From Acidobacteriota bacterium (GTDB lineage: Bacteria > Acidobacteriota > Terriglobia > Acidiferrales > UBA7541), in the NCBI GenBank assembly GCA_018268785.1, contig JAFDVY010000015.1:1-48085 (forward strand): a DNA stretch of 48,085 bases, given 5' to 3'. The notes beneath the pieces were generated by a model. It was not told the origin of the DNA and searched no databases. It saw nothing but the letters and a program-made list of their open reading frames with translations. This document shows, in pieces, positions 34,625 through 43,404 of this stretch. A program made the position numbers and the translations under genes. Within the stretch, counting starts at the first letter, position 1. Every line of letters starts with the position of its first letter.

Positions 34625-35194
34625 CCCCCTCTATAATCAACACATACAGATTTGATTGAAAACAAAGGACTTTATCTGCCTTTAGAATCAACACATACGC
34701 AAAACCCACAGGAGGGTCGTTTCTTAGGATGTGGGGACTTTAGTTTTACTTTGAGCCGCGAAGGGTTCACCCTGAGGGCCAAGGACCCAACATCTTGCCT
34801 TTTCCGAAACGTAGCGCCGCGGCTTCAGCCCGGCATCTTGCCTTTCCCGAAATGTAGCGCCGGGCTTCAGCCCGGCAACTTGCCTTTCCCGAAATGTAGC
34901 GCCGTGGCTTCAGCCCGGCATCTTGCCTTTTCCGAAACGTAGCGCCGTGGCTTCACCCCGGCATCTTGCCTTTTCCGAAATGTAGCGCCGCAGCTTCACC
35001 CCGGCATCTTGCCTTTTCCGAATGTAGCGCCGGGCTTCACCCCAGCATCTTGCCTTTTCCGAATGTAGCGCCGGGCTTCACCCCGGCATCTTGCCTTTTC
35101 CGAAATGTAACGCCGTGGCTTCAGCCCGGCATCTTGCCTTTCCCGAAACGTAACGCCGGGCTTCACCCCTGAACAAAGCTCTTGCGCAGCTTCC
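34625..35194. other. Intergenic region with direct repeats and a hairpin repeat array
   Basis: 570 bp without a gene. Near the start a 13-bp direct repeat AATCAACACATAC occurs at 34635-34647 and 34686-34698. GGAGGGTCGT near 34712 resembles a ribosome site but leads to no credible protein. Most of the rest is the tandem array described separately. Open frames through the array only translate the repeat. Confidence 0.6.
34791..35171. repeat. Nine-copy tandem array of 41-43 bp hairpin-bearing units
   Basis: Units begin CATCTTGCCTTTTCCGAAA, continue with TGTAGCGCCG and end in GGCTTCAGCCCGG or GGCTTCACCCCGG. Boundaries: 34791-34833, 34834-34875, 34876-34918, 34919-34961, 34962-35004, 35005-35045, 35046-35086, 35087-35129, 35130-35171. 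In unit 2 the end is a perfect palindrome CCGGGC-TTCA-GCCCGG; other units carry one or two stem mismatches. Differences between units are mostly single substitutions, which points to repeated local duplication. Confidence 0.92.
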
Positions 35195-35677
35195 CTAATA
35201 ATTCTTAACTTTAACCACGAAATACGTCACTTCCTTCGCTCCATCCAACACCATCTGATGCGGCGTATTTGCCGGGATCCGCACGACATCTCCAGCCGAG
35301 AGCTTCACTCTCGCCCCGCCTTTGATCGTCCCGTTGCGCTTCTCATGCGGCGCCACCGTTTCCGCGCCTTCAAGCGTTCCGCCAACCAGCAACGTCGCCG
35401 AACCGGTCTGCATGAAGAAAACGTCCGCCTGCGTTTCGTGAAGCTCCGGAAAACCGTCGGCTTCGCGATGCGCCAGCATGAAAAGATCGTTCGGATAGTC
35501 GGCGATGATTTTGGAAGCGGATTTGTGCGGATCGGCGGCGGCATTCGTCGCCAGCGTTTTCGCCAGCGATTGAATGTCCCCAGCCGCCCAGTGTTCAAAA
35601 CCAGCGGGTACCGGTGCTTGTGAGTTCACGGCAAAAAACGGTATCACTAACAACGAAAGCAGCAAGAGTTTTTTCAT
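35195..35677 (-). CDS. Secreted small cupin-domain protein
   Basis: 160 residues: signal peptide 1-20 (KKLLLLSLLVIPFFAVNSQ), then a helical stretch and a cupin beta-barrel. ADVFFMQTGSATLLVGG, GDVVRIPANTPHQMVLDG and VTYFVVKV are the cupin strands. HRE... and PHQ provide possible metal ligands. The start at 35677 has AAGGA seven bases upstream and begins the signal peptide; the frame is open to 35824 into the neighbouring gene. Divergent from the dehydrogenase gene. Ligand or reaction unknown. Confidence 0.72.
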   Translation of the reverse strand: MKKLLLLSLLVIPFFAVNSQAPVPAGFEHWAAGDIQSLAKTLATNAAADPHKSASKIIADYPNDLFMLAHREADGFPELHETQADVFFMQTGSATLLVGGTLEGAETVAPHEKRNGTIKGGARVKLSAGDVVRIPANTPHQMVLDGAKEVTYFVVKVKNY

Positions 35678-35808
35678 CGCAAAATCCTTTCGGCACATTG
35701 CGCGGATTTTCCAAAACAGGCTGCATCGTAATACCATTCGCTGGAACATCGAACAAGAGTTTTGCTGAGCCGTGACGGCCAACTCGAATTCCCTCCGAAG
35801 GAGGACGA

Positions 35809-36777
35809 ATGAGCGAAGAAACAATTTTGATTCTGGCGGACGCCAAAGACCCCCAAGTGCAATTTTTGTTCAAAAGGTTGCAGGGAGTGAAAATTGTCGC
35901 GGCAAATTCCGCCGGCGAGCTGACCGAGGAGGCCAAAGAAGCGACGGCCATTTTTCAGTGGTCGGGATCGAAAGAACTCTTGCAGCAGGCTTTTGCAGCT
36001 TGTCCAAAGCTGAAGTGGATCCATTCGCGCTCGGCGGGCCTGGAGCAAACGCTCTTCCCGGAACTCCGCGACAGCACCGTTCCTCTGACGAATGGGACGG
36101 GAGTATTCAGCCCTGCCCTCGCTGAATTTGTCCTTGGCGCGATTTTTTATTTCGCAAAAGATTTCCGGCGGCTCATTCGGAATCAAATCACCGGCCGTTG
36201 GGAGCAGTTTGATGTGGACACGGCCGCTGGAAGCACTGTGGGAATTGTCGGATATGGAGACATCGGCCGCGCCGTTGCCGCTCGAGCGAAAGCCATGGGG
36301 ATGAATGTATTGGCCTTAAAGCGGCATCCCGATAAGCGCAAAGAGGGCGATGTGGCGGATGAAATATTTGGACCGAATCAACGCATTGAAATGATTTCAA
36401 AGTGCGACTACATCGCAGTGACTGCGCCGCTCACTCCAGAGACGCGCGGACTGATTGGGGAAACGGAAATTGCGGCCATGAAACACTCGGCAGTTGTCAT
36501 CAATGTTGGCCGTGGCGCAGTGTTGGACGAGAAGGCTCTCATCCGAGCTTTGCGAAACGGAAAGATTCGTGGAGCCGCGCTGGATGTGTTTGAAGAAGAG
36601 CCGCTGCCGGCGGGTCACCCTTTCTATGCCATGCAGAATGTTTTGCTCTCCCCGCACAGCACGGATCACACGCGGGATTGGCTCAATAATTCCATGGAGT
36701 TTTTCGCCGAACAGTGCGAACGCTTTCTCGACGGAAAACCTCTCCTGAATATCGTGGACAAACAATTGGGCTATTAA
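35809..36777 (+). CDS. D-2-hydroxyacid dehydrogenase
   Basis: 322 residues. The NAD domain starts at STVGIVGYGDIGRAVAARA (GxGxxG, about 142-160). Active-site residues are Arg in NVGRGAVLDE, Glu in DVFEEEPLP and His in LLSPHST. The family reduces 2-ketoacids to D-2-hydroxyacids with NADH. AGGAGG lies four bases before ATG 35809. It overlaps no neighbour and could act on lactate, glyoxylate or a sugar-derived ketoacid; the substrate cannot be fixed from sequence. Confidence 0.85.
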   Translation: MSEETILILADAKDPQVQFLFKRLQGVKIVAANSAGELTEEAKEATAIFQWSGSKELLQQAFAACPKLKWIHSRSAGLEQTLFPELRDSTVPLTNGTGVFSPALAEFVLGAIFYFAKDFRRLIRNQITGRWEQFDVDTAAGSTVGIVGYGDIGRAVAARAKAMGMNVLALKRHPDKRKEGDVADEIFGPNQRIEMISKCDYIAVTAPLTPETRGLIGETEIAAMKHSAVVINVGRGAVLDEKALIRALRNGKIRGAALDVFEEEPLPAGHPFYAMQNVLLSPHSTDHTRDWLNNSMEFFAEQCERFLDGKPLLNIVDKQLGY

Positions 36778-36852
36778 ACTAAAATGACGACCCAGCTTTT
36801 CTTCGTGATCTCTGTGGTCTCAGCGATCTCTGTGTAAATTCCTGATCTTTCC

Positions 36853-38520
36853 TTATTTGCCTGTATACGAAACACGCCAGATCGATTTCGACCCATCGTC
36901 GGTGACCAGCAAAGAACCATCCGGCGCAACCGTCACGCCAACCGGCCGTCCCCAAACGTGGCCGTTGTCCACAACAAATCCCGTCATGAAATCTTCATAT
37001 TCGCCGGTCGCATGGCCCGTCTGATGCAGCGGCACGCGAATCAATTCGTACCCGACGCGAACCGATTTGTTCCACGACCCGTGTTCCGCCGCGAAAATAT
37101 CCCCGGCATACTCTTTCGGAAATTGCTTGCCATCGTAGAAAGTCATTCCCAGCGAGGCGTTGTGCGGCTGCAGAATCACATCCGGCGTAATCACCTTCGA
37201 CTGCAACTCGGGATGTTTTCCCTTGTGCCGCGGATCCTGATGACCGCCCATGTACCACCACGGCCAGCCGTAAAACCCGCCTTCCTGAACATGCGTGATG
37301 TAATCGGGAACGAGGTTGTCGCCAAGAGCATCGCGCTCATTCACCGAACACCATAGCTCCCCCGTTTTTGCATTCAACGCCATGCCCACGCAATTCCGAA
37401 TGCCGTAAGCGAAAACGCGCATCGCGGATCCGTCGGGATTAAATTCGAGAACGTCCGCACGATTTTTTTCTGCCGGAGTCGTGTCGGGATCGTCGATGTT
37501 CGACGCGGAGCCCACGGAGACAAACATCTTTTTGCCGTCCAGCGAAAACTGCACATCGCGCGTAACGTGGCCGGATCCTCCCGGAATGTCGGCGATATGC
37601 TCCGGCGGCGCCGTTGCCTTCATGTCGCCATTCTTGTAAGGAAAGCGCACAACGGAATCGGTGTTGCCAACATAAACCCACTGCGGGTTTGGTCCCGGCG
37701 GGTAAAAAGTAATTCCAAACGGATGATGCAAATCTGTCGCAAACGTCTCGGTCTGCTGCGGCTTGCCATCGGCTGTAATTCCGCGGAAAACGAGAATTGT
37801 GTCTTTGCGGCTTTCCGCGACAAAAAAATCTCCGTTAGGCGCGGTGCGAATCAGGCGCGGATCATTGAGCCCGCTCGCATAGAGCTCGACCTTGAATCCA
37901 GCAGGTACTTGCAGCCAGGCATTTTCCGGGCGCGCCACAACTTGCGGACCATTTCCAGAAGAGGATGTTGCGAACGGCTCGGGAAGATCCGCAAGCGTAA
38001 TTTTGCGAGTCACCCCTGGCTTCTCATAGCGATAATCGGTAAACGGAGCTTTTGGCGCTGGCGCCTCTGCGGCAGTGGCGACAGCTTCCTCCGCGGAGAG
38101 CCGCACGCGCGGCGAACCCGGCTTGGAACCCCCGAGCACGCGAAGAAAATTGATGATTTCCCAGCGCTCTTTTTCGGGGATGCCCTCCCACGATGGCATG
38201 CCGTTGTTCAGATCGCCCTTGGTGATGTACCAGAAAAGCTCACCATCGCTCGCTCCTTGCGTTTTTCCCGCCGTCAGGCTGGGAATATTGCCCGCACCTT
38301 CCCCCGCCGGCCCGTGGCACGCTGCACAACGATTTTGATAAACAGAGTGTCCTGCTTCCGCGTCCTGTCCTTGAAAAGGATTTTTTGCGGATTTAGCGGA
38401 AGCGGGAGCATTGTGAAATGCGGCGTTCTGCGCGCCGGAAATCGGCGTGGTGAGATGCAGAGCAAAAGCGAGCATCGCAAACGACGCCGCGATGGTTGCA
38501 ATTCTGATGAAGAATTTCAT
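36853..38520 (-). CDS. Cytochrome c fused to sorbosone-dehydrogenase-like propeller
   Basis: 555 residues with a signal peptide (1-30). Residues 50-140 are a class I cytochrome c: CAACH at 65-69 binds haem and NNGMPSW supplies a likely Met ligand. Residues 190-555 form a quinoprotein-type beta-propeller of the L-sorbosone/glucose dehydrogenase family (PNGDFFVAESRKDTILVF, LHHPFGITFYPP, GSLLVTDDGSKSIWRVSY). PQQ is the usual cofactor of that family, but binding is not proven here. The fusion would oxidise sugars or aldehydes in the periplasm and pass electrons to the haem. GGAGG lies before ATG 38520. Confidence 0.82.
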   Translation of the reverse strand: MKFFIRIATIAASFAMLAFALHLTTPISGAQNAAFHNAPASAKSAKNPFQGQDAEAGHSVYQNRCAACHGPAGEGAGNIPSLTAGKTQGASDGELFWYITKGDLNNGMPSWEGIPEKERWEIINFLRVLGGSKPGSPRVRLSAEEAVATAAEAPAPKAPFTDYRYEKPGVTRKITLADLPEPFATSSSGNGPQVVARPENAWLQVPAGFKVELYASGLNDPRLIRTAPNGDFFVAESRKDTILVFRGITADGKPQQTETFATDLHHPFGITFYPPGPNPQWVYVGNTDSVVRFPYKNGDMKATAPPEHIADIPGGSGHVTRDVQFSLDGKKMFVSVGSASNIDDPDTTPAEKNRADVLEFNPDGSAMRVFAYGIRNCVGMALNAKTGELWCSVNERDALGDNLVPDYITHVQEGGFYGWPWWYMGGHQDPRHKGKHPELQSKVITPDVILQPHNASLGMTFYDGKQFPKEYAGDIFAAEHGSWNKSVRVGYELIRVPLHQTGHATGEYEDFMTGFVVDNGHVWGRPVGVTVAPDGSLLVTDDGSKSIWRVSYTGK

Positions 38521-38560
38521 TGGGCCTCCAGGGATAAGGAAAATCTCTCACACCGGAATC

Positions 38561-39868
38561 TCAGGTACGGGAACGTAGCGGCAGCCACGCTTCCGCATTC
38601 GAGCGGAAAAGACGCGTAACATCGCGCTCGATGTCCGCGCGAGTAACACCGCGTCCGTCCTCTGAAAGCAGCCGGTAACTTTCTGCAAGAATCGGCCCGA
38701 TCGTCCGGCGCGTATTCGCCCATTTGTAAATCACCTGTTCCAGCACGCGCGCATCCGAGTGTTGCGGAATAAAACTCGTCCCCAGCATTTCAATCCGCTC
38801 GCGCGTCATTTCCTCGACGATGGAAGGGTTGTTCAGGAACCACCAGCAGCCGAACGGAAGCATGTTGTTGAATTTTCGCGCGTAGACGCAAAGTTCGTGC
38901 TGATTTTCTCTGCTGAGCACGCTGACCAGAAAACGATTGTCCGGAAAATCGCGGCAAAGATTTTCGAGCGCCATCAGATTAGCGCGCCCCACGGCGTCTC
39001 CCGCAAGTCCAATCCGGGGATTCACCTGCTTGCGAACGCCAATCATCAGGGACAGCGAAAGATTCAATTCGCGACAGGCGGGGAGGACAGCTTCGGCCAG
39101 CAGCCGCCCGTTCATCGAATCGCTCGGAAATGCAAACGAATCCGGCAGCGAACAAGCCATGCAGACGGGATTCATCCGCTTCGCCCAGTCGGCAAGGAAG
39201 CGGCGAATTTCCGAAATCGATTTGCCCGATGCCTGGGCGTCTACCGAATAGCCCTGCGCCACAACAGCTTGCCAATGCGCCGGCCAGGCATTCAGGATGC
39301 GGTCCAATCGAAGTACGGCGTGAAATTGTCTGGGCGGCTCCACGCCTTTAAGCCACAAAGGAAATTCCTCCGGATCAAGCGGATCGTTGGTCATGACGAT
39401 GTCGCTGATCCCGGCGAGTTGCAAGACGCGCAAAATGTGCGACTCGAATGACTGGCTCTTGAAAAAGGCGCGGGCTTCGGGAAGCGCCGCAGCATTCGTC
39501 GGCAGGTGAAACGCTTTCAGAACAGCCACCACGCCCCGAGTCGCCTCCGAAATGGGCGTATTTTCGATAAAGAGCGTCCGCCAGATCAAATCGGCTTGAG
39601 CGGACTTGGAAAGCGTCCAGTAGCGCTCTGGCGTCACCGTAGACGAGCGGAAAAGCTCGGCTTCGAGGTAGTGGTACGTCAAAAGCTCGTCAATTCCCCA
39701 CAGAGAAAGTTTTCCGAACGCGGGAGCGAAAAGGTGCGTGTGAATGTCAATGATGGGCGTGGCGGCTAGGATTTCCGCTACTGCGGCGGGGACTTGTACC
39801 GGAGCCAGCGGCGCGTCCTTATTGAGTGATTTGCCTTCCGACGACGCCTTGAGTAGCTCGGTGGTCAT
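38561..39868 (-). CDS. Uronate (glucuronate) isomerase-like amidohydrolase-fold protein
   Basis: 435 residues. IIDIHTHLF near the N-terminus is the metal-binding HxH of the amidohydrolase fold, followed by LWGIDELLTYHYLEAELFR, which resembles the UxaC entry loop. Later motifs are LRLDRILNAW and MLGTSFIPQHSDARVLEQVIYKW. UxaC interconverts glucuronate/fructuronate or galacturonate/tagaturonate. The ATG at 39868 was preferred over TTG 39931; neither has a strong ribosome site. It is divergent from the ExuT-like transporter gene, which strengthens the uronate assignment. Sequence similarity to classical UxaC is moderate, so substrate is tentative. Confidence 0.65.
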   Translation of the reverse strand: MTTELLKASSEGKSLNKDAPLAPVQVPAAVAEILAATPIIDIHTHLFAPAFGKLSLWGIDELLTYHYLEAELFRSSTVTPERYWTLSKSAQADLIWRTLFIENTPISEATRGVVAVLKAFHLPTNAAALPEARAFFKSQSFESHILRVLQLAGISDIVMTNDPLDPEEFPLWLKGVEPPRQFHAVLRLDRILNAWPAHWQAVVAQGYSVDAQASGKSISEIRRFLADWAKRMNPVCMACSLPDSFAFPSDSMNGRLLAEAVLPACRELNLSLSLMIGVRKQVNPRIGLAGDAVGRANLMALENLCRDFPDNRFLVSVLSRENQHELCVYARKFNNMLPFGCWWFLNNPSIVEEMTRERIEMLGTSFIPQHSDARVLEQVIYKWANTRRTIGPILAESYRLLSEDGRGVTRADIERDVTRLFRSNAEAWLPLRSRT

Positions 39869-40017
39869 ACGTTGTACCCAGGTGGATCGCGACAAGAAAT
39901 GCAGATTATGCGGCAAGGCCGGGAGTGTCAAATCGTAAGTTGGAACTGGTTTTCATTGTGTGGGAAAAGGGGTGCAACGCGCTTGTGGAGAGCTTGCCGA
40001 ATGAGATAATTTTGCCG

Positions 40018-40058
40018 CTGGAATGGGCTGGCAGCGGCGTGCCGGCAAACCATTCCAG
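40018..40058 (+). promoter_or_regulatory. Long imperfect inverted repeat in the exuT leader
   Basis: Outer arms CTGGAATGG (40018-40026) and CCATTCCAG (40050-40058) pair perfectly. Inner arms GCTGGCA (40027-40033) and TGCCGGC (40040-40046) pair with one G-T wobble around a GCGGCG loop; three As bulge on the right. It ends 29 bases before the transporter ATG and has no following T-run. It could be an RNA leader structure or a binding site. Confidence 0.55.
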
Positions 40059-40087
40059 GCGGTCCAGAGGCTAAACCAAGGGAAAAG

Positions 40088-41431
40088 ATGAAGGAAGAAG
40101 ACGCGGTCGCGGGAAGCAGTCCTAGCGTGCGAATCGGCGGCGCAGGGCGAGGTGCGAGCGCATTGCAGCGTGCCGGGACATTCGCAGGCCGCTATCGCTG
40201 GGTGATTTGCGGGGTGCTGTTCCTGGGCATCACCAAGAACTACATGGACCGCCAAGTTCTGAGCGTCCTCAAAAACCCGCTGCAAGCGGAATTTGGCTGG
40301 AATGAAATTCAGTACGGCCACCTGGTCACGCTTTTTCAACTGAGCTACGCGGCGGGGATGCTGGGCATGGGCCGTGTGATCGACTGGCTGGGCACGCGCA
40401 TCGGGTACGCCGTGGCGATGGTTTTCTGGAGCATCGCTTCGATGTCGCACGCAGCGGCCGGTTCTTTCTTTAGTTTTGCCGTGGCGCGCTCCGCTCTGGG
40501 ATTTGGCGAAGCGGGAGTTTTCCCTGCGAGTTTGAAAAGCGTGGCCGAGTGGTTTCCGAAAAAAGAACGCGCCCTGGCAACGGGAATTTTCAACGCGGGA
40601 ACAAGCGTCGGCGCAATGATTACGCCGCTGGTGATCCCCTGGATCGCGGGACGTCTGGGATGGCGTTGGGCGTTTTTGCTGACCGGAGGCCTCGGATTTG
40701 CCTGGCTTCTTCTGTGGCTGGCCGTCTACCAGAAGCCGGAAGAACATCCGCAATGCACAAAGGAAGAACTCGCATACATCAACTCCGATCCGATTCCTCC
40801 CCCGGGAAAATTGCCCTGGCTGCAACTTTTGCAATACCGGCAAACGTGGACAATCGCCGGCGGAAAGTTCGTAATCGATCCCATCTGGTGGTTTTTTTTG
40901 TTCTGGATTCCGGACTACATGCAGCGCGCGCACGGGCTAACGCTCGGAAAAATCGGTCCGCCGGTTTTCGCAATTTATTTGATTTCAGATTTCGGAAGCG
41001 TCGGTGGCGGATGGATTTCCTCTTCGCTCATCCGCCGCGGCTTGTCCATCAACTGGGCGCGAAAGGCGGCGATGCTCGTGTGCGCGATTTTGGTGCTGCC
41101 CATCGCCATGGCGTATCGCGTGTCCGGCCTCTGGCCCGCGACATTGTTGATTGGCCTCGCCGCCGCGGCACATCAGGGATTTTCCGCAAACGTGCTCACG
41201 CTCGCATCGGATCTTTTTCCTTCGCGCGCCGTCGGCTCCGTCTCCGGAATTGCCGGAATGGCTGGCGCAGTGGGCGGAATGTTGATTGCCGAAGCCGTCG
41301 GCCACATTTTGCAATGGACCGGCAGCTACAAGATTCCATTTTTTATTGCGGCATCGGCGTACACCGTGGCGCTGCTTGTCATTCATGTTTTGAGCCCGCG
41401 TCTTGCTCCAGCGGAAATTGCACAAAGTTGA
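40088..41431 (+). CDS. MFS hexuronate transporter, ExuT-like
   Basis: 447 residues, twelve hydrophobic helices in the major facilitator layout. A 35-residue N-terminal cytosolic tail precedes RYRWVICGVLFLGITKNYMDRQ, the anion:cation symporter family opening. The conserved loop after helix 2 is GRVIDWLGTRIGYA, and the LGFGEAGVFPASLKSVAEWFP stretch is typical of ExuT/GudP/DgoT proteins. AAGG lies six bases before ATG 40088. Downstream KDG kinase and KDPG aldolase genes support import of uronates or related sugar acids. Confidence 0.82.
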   Translation: MKEEDAVAGSSPSVRIGGAGRGASALQRAGTFAGRYRWVICGVLFLGITKNYMDRQVLSVLKNPLQAEFGWNEIQYGHLVTLFQLSYAAGMLGMGRVIDWLGTRIGYAVAMVFWSIASMSHAAAGSFFSFAVARSALGFGEAGVFPASLKSVAEWFPKKERALATGIFNAGTSVGAMITPLVIPWIAGRLGWRWAFLLTGGLGFAWLLLWLAVYQKPEEHPQCTKEELAYINSDPIPPPGKLPWLQLLQYRQTWTIAGGKFVIDPIWWFFLFWIPDYMQRAHGLTLGKIGPPVFAIYLISDFGSVGGGWISSSLIRRGLSINWARKAAMLVCAILVLPIAMAYRVSGLWPATLLIGLAAAAHQGFSANVLTLASDLFPSRAVGSVSGIAGMAGAVGGMLIAEAVGHILQWTGSYKIPFFIAASAYTVALLVIHVLSPRLAPAEIAQS

Positions 41432-41456
41432 CTTTGCGAAAGGCGATGAAAGAGCG

Positions 41457-42551
41457 ATGAAGCTTGCGGTAAGGGAAAAAACGGGTTGCCGTTGGGATGT
41501 GGTGAGTCTGGGCGAAGTGATGTTGCGCTTCGATCCAGGCGACTATCGGATTTGGACGGCGCGGCAATTTGCCGTCAGTGAAGGCGGCGGGGAGTACAAC
41601 GTTGCTCGCGGATTGAAACGCTGCTTCGGAATGGACGCTGCTCTCGTAACGGCGTTTGCGAAAAATCCGGTGGGATTGTTGCTGCAGGATTTGATCAATC
41701 AGGGCGGCGTGGATTCGTCGCTGGTGAAATGGGCGGACTACGACGGGGTCGGCCGCACCGTTCGCAACGGTCTGAATTTCACCGAGCGCGGTTTTGGCGT
41801 GCGCGCCGCGCTGGGATGCTCCGACCGCGGCCACACCGCGATCGCGGCGGCAAAGCCCGGCGATTTCGATTGGGACGGGATTTTTGGAAAGAAAGGCGCG
41901 CGGTGGCTGCACACAGGCGGAATTTTCTGCGCGCTTTCTGAAACGACTCCCGAAGTCGCGATGGAAGCCATGCAAGCTGCACGAAAACACGGCGTGGTGG
42001 TTTCCTACGATTTGAACTACCGCGATTCCCTGTGGCGTTCCGTCGGCGGAAAGAAAAAAGCCCAGGAAGTAAATCGCCGTATTGCGCAGTACGTGGACGT
42101 AATGATCGGCAATGAAGAAGATTTTTCCGCCGCGCTCGGCTATGAAGTGCCGGGAACGGAAGGAAACCTTTCCGCGCTCGATCCCGAGAATTTCAAAAAG
42201 ATGATCGCGAAAGTGGTGAAAGACTTTCCGTTCAAAGTAGTCGCCACCACGTTGCGAAAGGCGACGACCGCTTCCAGAAACGACTGGGGCGCAATCTGCT
42301 ACGCCGACGGGACTTTCTATCAAGCGCCGAACCGCAAGGATTTGGAGATTCTCGATCGCGTGGGCGGCGGCGATTCCTTCGCGTCGGGCTTGATTTACGG
42401 ATTTCTGACGGACAAAGGCCCGCAATGGGCCGTGGAATGTGGCGCGGCGCACGGGGCGCTGGCTATGACGACGCCGGGGGACACAACCATGGCCACGCTG
42501 GAAGAAGTTCTGCAAGTAATGAAAGGAGCCGGCGCACGAATCGCCCGCTGA
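41457..42551 (+). CDS. kdgK: 2-keto-3-deoxygluconate kinase-like PfkB kinase
   Basis: 364 residues, PfkB fold. WDVVSLGEVMLRFDPGD is the KdgK-type opening, SEGGGEYNVARGL the sugar-binding GG-x-N segment, and DRVGGGDSFASGLIYG the catalytic GGGD loop. ATG 41457 is 25 bp after the transporter stop; TTG 41403 is in frame but overlaps that gene. The expected reaction is ATP-dependent phosphorylation of 2-keto-3-deoxygluconate at C6, giving KDPG for the aldolase encoded 14 bp further on. At 364 residues it is longer than E. coli KdgK (about 310), mostly through insertions in the middle. Confidence 0.83.
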   Translation: MKLAVREKTGCRWDVVSLGEVMLRFDPGDYRIWTARQFAVSEGGGEYNVARGLKRCFGMDAALVTAFAKNPVGLLLQDLINQGGVDSSLVKWADYDGVGRTVRNGLNFTERGFGVRAALGCSDRGHTAIAAAKPGDFDWDGIFGKKGARWLHTGGIFCALSETTPEVAMEAMQAARKHGVVVSYDLNYRDSLWRSVGGKKKAQEVNRRIAQYVDVMIGNEEDFSAALGYEVPGTEGNLSALDPENFKKMIAKVVKDFPFKVVATTLRKATTASRNDWGAICYADGTFYQAPNRKDLEILDRVGGGDSFASGLIYGFLTDKGPQWAVECGAAHGALAMTTPGDTTMATLEEVLQVMKGAGARIAR

Positions 42552-42565
42552 TTCGTGCCAATCCA

Positions 42566-43231
42566 ATGAAGAAGCAGGAAGTACGTGCGCTGATTGAAGA
42601 AGTCGGAATTGTGCCTGTGATCCGCGCGTCTTCGCCGGAGGAAGCGAAATTCGCGGCGGAGAGCATTTGCGCGGGCGGAATTCCGATTGTCGAAATTACG
42701 ATGACGGTTCCAGGCGCGGCGGAAGTAATCACCGAATTGCGGCGCACCTCTCCGAACATTCTTGTCGGCGCGGGAACCGTTTTGGATAGGAACGGCGCTT
42801 TGCAATGCGCGGAAGCGGGCGCGCAATTTCTGGTTTCCCCCGGATTCAACCCGGGAATTGCAGGTGCTGCGCGCGAGACGGGTTTGCTTCTGATGGCAGG
42901 AGCGCTGACGCCGTCGGAAGTGATGGCCGCTTGGTCGGCTGGCGCCGATTTCATCAAAGTTTTTCCCTGCGGAAATTTGGGCGGACCAAGATATATCAGG
43001 GCACTGAAAGGGCCGTTCCCGCAGGTGCCGCTGGTTCCGACGGGCGGCGTGAATCTGGAAACAGCAGCGGACTACATTTGCGCGGGAGCGGCGGCGCTGG
43101 GCGTGGGCGGCGAATTGGTGCAAAAAGAGGCCGTCAAACAGAGAAATTCGGAATTGCTCAGCGGATTGACGAAGGAATTCGTGGCATTGGTGAAACAGGC
43201 ACGGAATTCAGCCGCGCAGAAGAAAAAGTAG
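42566..43231 (+). CDS. eda: KDPG/KHG aldolase
   Basis: 221 residues, TIM-barrel class I aldolase. GIVPVIRASSPEEA opens the barrel, GGIPIVEITMTVPGA carries the catalytic Glu, VGAGTVLD follows, and ADFIKVFPCGNLGG contains the Schiff-base Lys131. PLVPTGGVNLE is the phosphate-binding loop. ATG 42566 gives the family length; the frame extends to 42425 inside kdgK. It cleaves KDPG to pyruvate and glyceraldehyde 3-phosphate and ends the uronate branch. There is no strong ribosome site, so translation may depend on coupling to kdgK. Confidence 0.9.
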   Translation: MKKQEVRALIEEVGIVPVIRASSPEEAKFAAESICAGGIPIVEITMTVPGAAEVITELRRTSPNILVGAGTVLDRNGALQCAEAGAQFLVSPGFNPGIAGAARETGLLLMAGALTPSEVMAAWSAGADFIKVFPCGNLGGPRYIRALKGPFPQVPLVPTGGVNLETAADYICAGAAALGVGGELVQKEAVKQRNSELLSGLTKEFVALVKQARNSAAQKKK

Positions 43232-43404
43232 CAGAAGCCAGTGCGTGTTTAGCTGCCGGGCACTTTTACAATTCCCTTTCGCGATTTTTCTTTTTCGAGT
43301 CGATCTCCCGCGGCAATTTTGACATGCATTTGAAATGGGCGAGAGGGCGCAGTTTTGTTAAGCTTTGCCGCGGGCATTCGGAACATAGAGGACAAAGGAC
43401 GGTC

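Noticed and set aside
34791..35171. CRISPR array
   Set aside because: The unit is contiguous with no unique spacers between copies; it is a tandem repeat.
34652..35172. Open frames running through the tandem array
   Set aside because: The predicted proteins only repeat the translation of the 41-43 bp unit; frame and length follow from the repeat, not from coding.
39953..40933. 326-codon minus-strand frame
   Set aside because: Antisense to the transporter gene and across the leader hairpin; Arg/His/Gln-rich composition is typical of a shadow frame.
41379..42566. 395-codon minus-strand frame
   Set aside because: Fully antisense to kdgK, whose PfkB motifs are intact.
43319..43348. TTGACA at 43319-43324 as promoter of the fucose operon
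   Set aside because: The region 17 bases downstream (AGAGGG) does not resemble a -10 box.
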